5,147 bases of DNA from Candidatus Poseidoniaceae archaeon (lineage in GTDB: Archaea; Thermoplasmatota; Poseidoniia; Poseidoniales; Poseidoniaceae): the NCBI GenBank assembly GCA_013329865.1, contig DUJJ01000182.1, forward strand, positions 1-5,147, in the 5' to 3' direction. Under the pieces are notes generated by a model. The model searched no databases and was not told the DNA's origin. It saw only the letters and a program-made list of their open reading frames with translations. Position 1 is the first letter of the stretch, and each line of letters starts with the position of its first letter. Both the position numbers and the translations under genes were made by a program. This document shows positions 1 to 5,147 of this stretch, piece after piece.

Positions 1-1647
1 TTTGACGGCGTCACTAAAGTGCAGGTGTGTGACCCAGTATCGTGGGAAGTTCTTGACACTCTTGATGAAGCGTGGATTCATCCGAAGGAGTTCTTCATGA
101 CCAGTCCTGAACGATTTGAGATGGCGCTCGAATCGATAGAGACCGAACTCGATGGTCGAATCGCCCATTTCAAAAGTCTTGGGAAGGATTTAGAAGCCCA
201 CCGAATCGAGCAAAAGACTAGATACGATTTAGAGATGCTAAGAGAGATAGGTCACTGTCAATCAATTGAAAATTATTCACTACATTTTGATGGTCGAGAG
301 CGTGGCCAAAGACCGTATTGTCTGCTGGATTTCTTTGCTGCCTGTGCTAAACAATTCCATGGCGATCCGGCTAAATTCCTCGTCATAATGGATGAGTCAC
401 ATGTCAGTTTGCCACAGGTCGGAGGGATGTATCACGGCGACAGGTCTCGTAAAGAGAGTCTTATTGAGCACGGATTTAGATTACCCACAGCAGCCGATAA
501 CAGACCACTAAAGATTCCCGAATTTCAATCTCTGGTACCACAGATGGTCTATGTTTCAGCTACACCAGGAGAGCGTGAGTTGCGCCATCTGTGCGAGGTG
601 ACCCGACAGGCGATACCCAACGGATTACTGCATGCCCAATCAAGCGGTGGGGCAGGACCCCCGGACCTTAGTAAGAAACATCCAGAATCCGAAAGCATGT
701 ATGATATGATTCAATCAATAAATCACATTTCGAAAATGGAGATAAGACCGACCGGCTTGCTTGATCCAAACATCGAAGTCAGAGAGACGGAAGGCCAGGT
801 GAGTGACCTATTATCAGAAATTAACCAGCGCGTCAGCAAAAATGAACGATGTTTGATAACTGTGTTAACCATAAAATTTGCCGAGGAGGTTTCAGAATAC
901 CTGAACAGTATGGGAATTAAGTCTCATCATCTGCACTCAGAAATTGACACCATCGAACGGTCTGAAATCATCAATGCTCTGAGAATTGGGCACATCGATG
1001 TGATTGTTGGAATCAACCTACTCAGAGAAGGCTTAGATATCCCTGAAGTAAGTCTAGTAGCAATATTCGATGCGGATAAGCAGGGCTTCTTGCGCAACGA
1101 AAGAAGTCTACTACAAACTATCGGTAGGGCTGCAAGAAATGAAAATGGTAAAGTTATACTCTATGCCGATGGTATGTCGCCGTCAATGTCGGCAGCCATA
1201 CAACAGACTCTTGAACGGCGAGCGCGTCAGGAGTCGTACAATCAAGCACACAACATCGTTCCAAAGACCATCAAGAAAGCCTTACCAGCCATGTACTCCA
1301 AGGATGATGAATTTATCACCGGTACAAATACCTCTGCAGGTAACAAACGCTTAGTGGGCAAGAAAGGGGGTCGAGGTGACGGTGACTGGGCACAAAAATT
1401 GGGCTTGGGAGCAGGCGCATGGAGCAGAACTTCAGTTGAAAATAAAAACCAAATTGAAGATTCAAATTTTCAATTGGAAAATCTTACCAATTTTGCCATT
1501 GAGGAAGACCTCACCACTGAACAAATTACTGAGATGCTGATGGAGGTGAAAGCGGAGATGGAAAATGCCGCTAAGCAACTTGATTTTGAGCAAGCAGCAA
1601 AACTAAGAGACCGAGCTTTCGAGTTAGAACAATTGTTACTCCGATGA
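1..1647 (+). CDS. uvrB: UvrABC system protein B (excinuclease subunit B), 5'-truncated by the window edge
   Basis: UvrB receives damaged DNA from UvrA, verifies the lesion with a weak ATP-driven helicase fold, and recruits UvrC for dual incision in cytoplasmic nucleotide excision repair. The frame is open from base 1, giving 548 residues. E. coli UvrB has 673, so roughly the first 200 residues, with the Walker A motif and the DNA-clamping beta-hairpin, lie outside the window. Visible in order, counting from base 1: the QKTRYDLEML block (about 71-80); Walker B-type DESH (131-134) followed by VSLPQVGGMYHGDR; motif III YVSATPG (184-190); RPTGLLDP (249-256); the domain 3 motifs GINLLREGLD (337-346) and QTIGRAARN (372-380); and a C-terminal UVR helical hairpin (about 508-548, DFEQAAKLRDRA), which binds UvrC. 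A Gly- and Lys-rich linker precedes the UVR motif. Oddities are about 42 extra residues between SATPG and RPTGLL and about 10 extra before DESH, compared with E. coli. Identification is secure. Confidence 0.97.
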   Translation, partial: FDGVTKVQVCDPVSWEVLDTLDEAWIHPKEFFMTSPERFEMALESIETELDGRIAHFKSLGKDLEAHRIEQKTRYDLEMLREIGHCQSIENYSLHFDGRERGQRPYCLLDFFAACAKQFHGDPAKFLVIMDESHVSLPQVGGMYHGDRSRKESLIEHGFRLPTAADNRPLKIPEFQSLVPQMVYVSATPGERELRHLCEVTRQAIPNGLLHAQSSGGAGPPDLSKKHPESESMYDMIQSINHISKMEIRPTGLLDPNIEVRETEGQVSDLLSEINQRVSKNERCLITVLTIKFAEEVSEYLNSMGIKSHHLHSEIDTIERSEIINALRIGHIDVIVGINLLREGLDIPEVSLVAIFDADKQGFLRNERSLLQTIGRAARNENGKVILYADGMSPSMSAAIQQTLERRARQESYNQAHNIVPKTIKKALPAMYSKDDEFITGTNTSAGNKRLVGKKGGRGDGDWAQKLGLGAGAWSRTSVENKNQIEDSNFQLENLTNFAIEEDLTTEQITEMLMEVKAEMENAAKQLDFEQAAKLRDRAFELEQLLLR

Positions 1648-1681
1648 ACAGGTTCATGTTTGGGATATAGTTGGGTGGATT

Positions 1682-2689
1682 ATGGCGCTGTCTCCGGACG
1701 ACTTCGATGTCCCTGTCAGAGACTATCGCTTCGCCGAGATTACATCCCCTAGTTCCCTTATTGACCAAATGGCCAGTGCTGGAGGTTTTACTGCGACAAA
1801 ATTAGCGACCGCTAGGACTATTCTTAAGGACATGAAAGCACAATTAGATGCAGTTGATGGCGATAGTAGTAAAGTGTGCAATTGGCTGTCATTCCCAGCT
1901 TGTTTGTGTGCAACCGGTACCCGTAGTTTTTTTGTTGAAGCGACAAAACAGAAGATGTTCAATGTAATTTCCACAACCTGCGGAACTCTTGATCATGATA
2001 TTGCACGCTCGTATCAAGAATATTACCATGGTGCATTCGAACTAGACGATATCGAACTTGGTGAGCACTCGCTGATGAGGTTAGGCAACGTGATTGTGCC
2101 GAATTCGTCATATGGCGAGATAATTGAAGAAGTGGTAATGCCGGCGTTAGAGGATATCTATGCAGCAAGACTGGAAGAAACCGGACTGACCGGTGCCGAT
2201 GCCTGGATAGGTTTCGGATCCGTTCATCTGGTTTGGGAACTTGGTAAAAGAATTGGTAAGCCTGACTCTCTAATATATTGGGCGTGGAAACACCGTATTC
2301 CCGTATGTATTCCAGGGATTACCGATGGATCTGTTGGTGCCCAACTTTTCATGTTTAGACAAAAACATCGAGATTTCCACATTGACACGCTAGCTGATGA
2401 GCAGGTAATGAGCGATCTAACATGGGACGTTGAGGTTTCCAATGCATTGATGATCGGTGGAGGTATCTCAAAACACCACGTTATTTGGTGGAATCAATAT
2501 CGTGGAGGACTAGATGCTGCAGTATACATTACAACTGCGCCAGAGCACGATGGAAGCTTGTCAGGCGCGAGATTAAAAGAAGCCATTTCGTGGGGTAAAA
2601 TGCGACCTGAGGCTCCCAATATCTGTGTTGAAGGAGACGCTAGTGTGCTTCTACCACTGATTGGATATGATTTATTTGGAGGGAATTAA
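1682..2689 (+). CDS. dys: Deoxyhypusine synthase
   Basis: The enzyme transfers the aminobutyl group of spermidine to one lysine of translation factor aIF5A, using NAD+; this is the first step of hypusine formation in the cytoplasm. The 335-residue product matches the usual archaeal length. Family motifs appear in the expected order: the NAD-binding segment TTCGTLDHD (98-106), RLGNVIVPNSSYG (133-145), TDGSVG (214-219), the glycine-rich GGGISKHH (259-266), TTAPEHDGSLSGAR (284-297), and EAISWGKM (300-307), whose Lys306 aligns with the catalytic lysine (Lys329 in human). The C-terminal D-A-S-x-x-x-P-L stretch is also typical. The ATG at 1682 follows the uvrB stop by 34 bases; upstream there is only a weak, close GGTGG (1674-1678) as a ribosome site. 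The short spacer suggests co-transcription with uvrB. Some archaeal homologues may also make homospermidine-type polyamines, which sequence alone cannot exclude. Confidence 0.96.
   Translation: MALSPDDFDVPVRDYRFAEITSPSSLIDQMASAGGFTATKLATARTILKDMKAQLDAVDGDSSKVCNWLSFPACLCATGTRSFFVEATKQKMFNVISTTCGTLDHDIARSYQEYYHGAFELDDIELGEHSLMRLGNVIVPNSSYGEIIEEVVMPALEDIYAARLEETGLTGADAWIGFGSVHLVWELGKRIGKPDSLIYWAWKHRIPVCIPGITDGSVGAQLFMFRQKHRDFHIDTLADEQVMSDLTWDVEVSNALMIGGGISKHHVIWWNQYRGGLDAAVYITTAPEHDGSLSGARLKEAISWGKMRPEAPNICVEGDASVLLPLIGYDLFGGN
2678..2683 (+). promoter_or_regulatory. Shine-Dalgarno site deciding the GTG start of the lipoprotein gene
   Basis: GGAGGG lies within the last codons of the deoxyhypusine synthase gene, seven bases before the GTG at 2691. 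It complements the CCTCC end of archaeal 16S rRNA. It favours GTG 2691 over the in-frame TTG at 2661, which would lie inside the preceding gene, upstream of this site, and would add ten residues ahead of a signal peptide that is already complete. Confidence 0.8.
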
Positions 2690-2690
2690 A

Positions 2691-4133
2691 GTGAGTAAAA
2701 AGCAGAATGCATTATTTATGGTCTTAATAATGGCATTTATGTCATTATCAGGCTGCTTTGGTGAAGAGAAAAGCGAGATTATTGAAGAGACATCAGGATT
2801 CTTTCAGTTTGAAACTATGCTTGATGGAAGAACTTGGTATCATTACCCCGGTGGCATTAATGCGATGAACAATACCTCGGCCTTAGGCGGAGATAACATT
2901 CCGTTTTATGCTACTTCGTCATATTACAGCATAGGTATGTCAACATTCGAGCCAACCATGGGAATTACTTCTTCTGGAAATCTATACATAACTAGCTGGG
3001 GTAATGGCAACGCTGGCTCGACAGCAATTGTTCAATGTAGTAACATGGTTGAGATGACTGCAATCACTGACTACACCTGCCAAGATGTATACGGCGCTGT
3101 TCCACCAGTCGCAAATTCCAACGATCCTTATGTCTATGTTGATCCATGGACTGACCGAATAATGAAATTCGACATGCATGCGCTGGGCGGCATGACTGTT
3201 GAATGGTCCGATGATGAGGGGCAATCATGGACGGGACCGTCAATTGCCACAGGCTATTCTGTGCAAGACCACCAAACAATCGCTTCCTCACCATACGGCG
3301 GCTTATTGCATGAGACCTTGTGGGTATTTTGCATCAACGGAAACTACCCTGCACCATTATGCTCAGCAAGCCAAGATGGTGGCTTCACCTGGGGTCCTGA
3401 ACTACCCGGAGCACCCGTTGACTGTCAGAGCGGAGGTTTATCAGCTCACATAATAGGAGCAGAAAACGGTAATTTCTACCGGGGCCAGATTGGTTGTGAT
3501 GGTGAGGGATATTCAATGTATAAGACAGAAGACGGTGCGATAACCTGGACTGAGCACGTTCTGCCAACCGAGGAATCAGGCACTGCAGACACTTGGAATG
3601 CAGAGGAAGCCCAAGTCGATACCGATACACAGAGCAACGTTTACGCAATGTGGATGGGGATTGACAATTTACCCTATTTCTCGTACTCAACCGATCATGC
3701 GGAGACCTGGTCCGATGCAGTCATGGTCGCCCCGAATCACCTCCAGGGAACCGGTTTTCCCGTGGTAATAGCAGGTGATCCAGGCAGGGTCGCATTTGGC
3801 TATATCGGGGAGGATGGTGATGGGTTGTGGGATGGCTACATATCGGTAATGACCGATGCCTTTAACGAGACACCTTTGATTACGACTGTTCAGGTTAACG
3901 CCGACGATGACCCACTAGACAATGCGAGTCCAACATGTGGCTATGAACGCTGTGGCGGTTTTGGAGATTTTATTGATATGCAAATCGATGCATATGGTAG
4001 ACCGTGGCTAGCCTTATCGCACAATCCTAATGGTGATACAGGAATATTCGGTACCTTTACCCACGGACCAACACTATATGGCAATCTAACCAGCCTTACG
4101 GTAATTCCAGAAGGCGGGCCTCAGACGTTGTGA
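2691..4133 (+). CDS. Exported lipoprotein with Asp-box (BNR, sialidase-like) beta-propeller repeats
   Basis: The 480-residue product starts with a short signal peptide: basic start (VSKK), hydrophobic stretch (about 7-20) and lipobox L-S-G-C, with Cys22 as the predicted lipid-modified residue. It should therefore be anchored on the outer face of the cytoplasmic membrane. After an acidic spacer (EEKSEIIEE) the body carries four Asp-box motifs of the S-x-D-x-G-x-x-W type: SDDEGQSW (173-180), SQDGGFTW (227-234), TEDGAITW (279-286) and STDHAETW (333-340), spaced 52-54 residues, one propeller blade each. Blade-like strands of the G-N-L-Y-I type recur about seven times (near 96, 145, 208, 260, 315, 365 and 436). 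Eight cysteines besides Cys22 fall in four close pairs, suggesting extracellular disulfides. The sialidase F/Y-R-I-P motif is not seen, so sialidase activity is not supported; carbohydrate or protein binding, or another hydrolase activity, is possible. The start is one base after the upstream stop, implying an operon. The specific function is unknown. Confidence 0.85.
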   Translation: MSKKQNALFMVLIMAFMSLSGCFGEEKSEIIEETSGFFQFETMLDGRTWYHYPGGINAMNNTSALGGDNIPFYATSSYYSIGMSTFEPTMGITSSGNLYITSWGNGNAGSTAIVQCSNMVEMTAITDYTCQDVYGAVPPVANSNDPYVYVDPWTDRIMKFDMHALGGMTVEWSDDEGQSWTGPSIATGYSVQDHQTIASSPYGGLLHETLWVFCINGNYPAPLCSASQDGGFTWGPELPGAPVDCQSGGLSAHIIGAENGNFYRGQIGCDGEGYSMYKTEDGAITWTEHVLPTEESGTADTWNAEEAQVDTDTQSNVYAMWMGIDNLPYFSYSTDHAETWSDAVMVAPNHLQGTGFPVVIAGDPGRVAFGYIGEDGDGLWDGYISVMTDAFNETPLITTVQVNADDDPLDNASPTCGYERCGGFGDFIDMQIDAYGRPWLALSHNPNGDTGIFGTFTHGPTLYGNLTSLTVIPEGGPQTL

Positions 4134-4954
4134 TGCAGATCCTTTGTTGCTAGGTAATGCATCAAACTAGTTCTAAGCGTTATCAGCGGCCGCCAGCGTT
4201 GGCCGTCAGCCGCCAGTAAGACGTCATCGATTACTGATAAATCGGGTCTTGACGATCTTATGTTCAGTTCACTACCCTGGAGAATTTTTGTTACCACTGG
4301 TTTTACTACTAAATGTTCGGGATTAAACTTGCCCGACGCACCAGCTAATGTTCGCTGATAAAGTAACTGTAATTGTTCCAATGTTTCCTTGCTACTCCAG
4401 CCTCTTCGGCCACACAAATCTGATATTTGAGGCAATTTTTCGGCGTTATGTATTAGTCTGATTAAGCAAGCTGCCACATCTTGCTGAGAAACCCACCAAT
4501 GCAGGTTTGACTGGCTGTCGATATCGAGAGGGTGCCCTTTGAGGCATAATTCTAACAGGTCGTCAAGTTTCGTGTTGTATTGTTTATTTGCTACATAGTG
4601 AATCATGTCATGAATATGCAATAATTTGATTGATTCATCTAAGGGACCGATTACCGAGGGATTATCTGAGACCAGAATTACAAAACAAGGGTAACTAACT
4701 AGAAGCGAGGTATCAATTCCACCGTCACCGAAGTGAAAAAATACCACAACATCATGTTTTGCAACACTAGATTCAGTATGTATTTGTGGCCTGTGCTTGA
4801 CGAATTCTAGGCTTGCTGAGAGTTTTTCTATGGATGAGTGGAAATATTTTTTCGGAATTGTACAATTGTTGTGGTTTAACAACACTCTAGTCAGAGTTTC
4901 CTCTCCAAGTCCAATGATTTCACCCAAGAAATGCACTACCTTCTCTTGGGTCAT
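4121..4954 (-). CDS. Divergent NAD(P)-binding protein resembling extended SDR epimerase/dehydratase
   Basis: The 277-residue product has features of sugar-nucleotide epimerases and dehydratases of the short-chain dehydrogenase superfamily, but is far from any member I recognise. Visible features: a first strand VVHFL followed by G-x-x-x-G-x-G (Gly11, Gly15, Gly17) and a helix, as in a Rossmann dinucleotide fold; a hydrophobic strand DVVVFFHFGDG (68-78), where SDRs have D-V-V-F-H-L-A; YVANK (120-124), fitting the Y-x-x-x-K catalytic motif; GHPLDI then SQQDVAACLIRLI (140-168), matching the G-x-P-x-x-I ... V-x-D-V-A-x-A segment; and CGRRGWSSKETLEQL (181-195), matching the late N-x-G-x-x-x-S-x-x-E-L segment. 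The spacing after YVANK is too short for the usual R-x-x-N-V-Y-G-P strand. The ATG at 4954 places the first strand at residues 6-10, as is normal; an in-frame TTG at 4993 would add 13 residues. Neither start has a clear Shine-Dalgarno site. The substrate is unknown and it may lack catalysis. Confidence 0.6.
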   Translation of the reverse strand: MTQEKVVHFLGEIIGLGEETLTRVLLNHNNCTIPKKYFHSSIEKLSASLEFVKHRPQIHTESSVAKHDVVVFFHFGDGGIDTSLLVSYPCFVILVSDNPSVIGPLDESIKLLHIHDMIHYVANKQYNTKLDDLLELCLKGHPLDIDSQSNLHWWVSQQDVAACLIRLIHNAEKLPQISDLCGRRGWSSKETLEQLQLLYQRTLAGASGKFNPEHLVVKPVVTKILQGSELNIRSSRPDLSVIDDVLLAADGQRWRPLITLRTSLMHYLATKDLHHNV

Positions 4955-5009
4955 ACTGCGGCTAAAATGTGATATTTGATTAAGAAAGCGCAAGATTATT
5001 TACCAAGAT

Positions 5010-5019
5010 TTCAATTGAA
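5010..5019. repeat. Perfect 10-base palindrome TTCAATTGAA
   Basis: TTCAATTGAA reads the same on both strands. It lies between the putative TATA element and the predicted start of the leftward gene, where a repressor site could act. It is short and in AT-rich DNA, so it may be accidental. Confidence 0.25.
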
Positions 5020-5025
5020 TATTGC

Positions 5026-5048
5026 AAAATTATATTGAATTTAATTTT
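5026..5048 (-). promoter_or_regulatory. Possible TATA-type promoter and overlapping imperfect palindrome upstream of the leftward gene
   Basis: Read on the minus strand, an AT-rich block contains CAATATAATTTT (about 5037-5026), a loose match to an archaeal TATA box. With usual TATA spacing, transcription would start near 5005, about 50 bases before the ATG at 4954 and about 12 before the alternative TTG at 4993. The same 23 bases form an imperfect palindrome: the arms 5026-5036 and 5038-5048 match at 10 of 11 positions around a central G, which could serve as an operator. The surrounding sequence is so AT-rich that chance is a serious alternative. Confidence 0.3.
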
Positions 5049-5087
5049 CAAAGATTTAGTCTAATTATTAATCATATTGATGACTCC

Positions 5088-5116
5088 GAGTAAAAATGCC
5101 CAGTGTTTTTTTACTC
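5088..5116. repeat. Inverted repeat, 9-base perfect arms, 11-base loop, with T-run
   Basis: GAGTAAAAA (5088-5096) pairs perfectly with TTTTTACTC (5108-5116) around an 11-base loop. Seven T residues lie at 5106-5112 on the plus strand, and five T residues occur on the minus strand at 5096-5092. The T-runs could serve as an archaeal oligo-T terminator for a gene beyond the right edge read leftward, or the repeat could bind a regulator. No gene inside the window ends here, so its role cannot be assigned. Confidence 0.35.
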
Positions 5117-5147
5117 AGCATATTGGATAATTGATTATATTCATGTA

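Larger units (their letters stand above)
4955..5147. other. AT-rich intergenic region at the right edge
   Basis: This 193-base stretch is visibly richer in A and T than the coding regions, and no plausible reading frame or RNA gene was found in it. It contains the putative promoter and the palindromic sequences listed separately. The heptamer CATATTG occurs twice, at 5073-5079 and 5119-5125. An ATG at 5143-5145 is too close to the edge to assess as a start codon. Confidence 0.6.

Noticed and set aside
1070..1354. 94-codon open frame on the plus strand in another frame
   Set aside because: It overlaps conserved UvrB helicase motifs, which are read in the other frame; its own translation looks like random basic sequence.
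1366..1388. GGTGAC repeated in tandem within uvrB
   Set aside because: Two copies encode the G-D-G-D of the linker; this is too little to call a repeat element.
1451..1490. AT-rich inverted sequence near the end of uvrB
   Set aside because: The pairing is imperfect and lies within the variable linker before the UVR motif; it is explained as coding sequence rich in Asn, Gln, Phe and Leu codons.
2661..2690. TTG at 2661 as the start of the lipoprotein gene
   Set aside because: It would add ten residues read from within the deoxyhypusine synthase gene, ahead of an already complete signal peptide. GTG at 2691 has a strong Shine-Dalgarno site at proper spacing.
3385..3690. 101-codon open frame on the minus strand
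   Set aside because: It lies wholly inside the lipoprotein gene, whose signal peptide and Asp boxes show which frame is real. The antisense translation has no recognisable motif.
4797..4979. 60-codon open frame on the plus strand
   Set aside because: It is antisense to the Rossmann-like N-terminus of the leftward gene and has no motif or ribosome site.
4955..4993. TTG at 4993 as the start of the SDR-like gene
   Set aside because: It adds 13 residues with no recognisable role. ATG 4954 puts the first Rossmann strand at the usual position. The choice is not certain, because neither start has a ribosome site and the putative promoter fits both.

Overview
The window looks like archaeal DNA, most plausibly from a mesophilic euryarchaeon or Thermoplasmatota lineage such as the marine Poseidoniales (Marine Group II). 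Three points support this. A full-length deoxyhypusine synthase is an archaeal/eukaryotic enzyme. An exported protein carries a short N-terminal signal ending in an L-S-G-C lipobox. UvrB is a bacterial-type repair protein known in mesophilic archaea. The lineage is inferred from protein style, not from a marker gene or a search.

Layout. Bases 1-1647 (+) hold the 3' two-thirds or more of uvrB, the helicase-like damage-verification subunit of nucleotide excision repair; the gene runs off the left edge. After a 34-base spacer comes a complete deoxyhypusine synthase gene (1682-2689, +). One base after its stop codon, with a strong Shine-Dalgarno sequence inside the end of the preceding gene, a secreted or membrane-anchored lipoprotein begins (2691-4133, +). 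It is built from repeated beta-propeller blades with four regularly spaced Asp-box motifs. On the opposite strand a convergent gene (4121-4954, -) overlaps the lipoprotein's 3' end by 13 bases. It encodes a divergent, apparently shortened NAD(P)-binding protein resembling extended SDR sugar epimerases. Bases 4955-5147 are AT-rich and non-coding as far as can be seen. They hold a possible promoter for the leftward gene, an imperfect palindrome and a short inverted repeat.

The three rightward genes are spaced as one transcription unit, but they serve unrelated functions: DNA repair, maturation of translation factor aIF5A, and a cell-surface protein. No shared pathway is evident. No RNA genes, insertion sequences, CRISPR arrays, toxin-antitoxin pairs or phage genes were seen, and nothing amounts to a clearly new defence or mobile system. 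The points most worth a second look are the long insertion between the two helicase domains of UvrB, the propeller lipoprotein of unknown ligand, and the shortened SDR-like protein.
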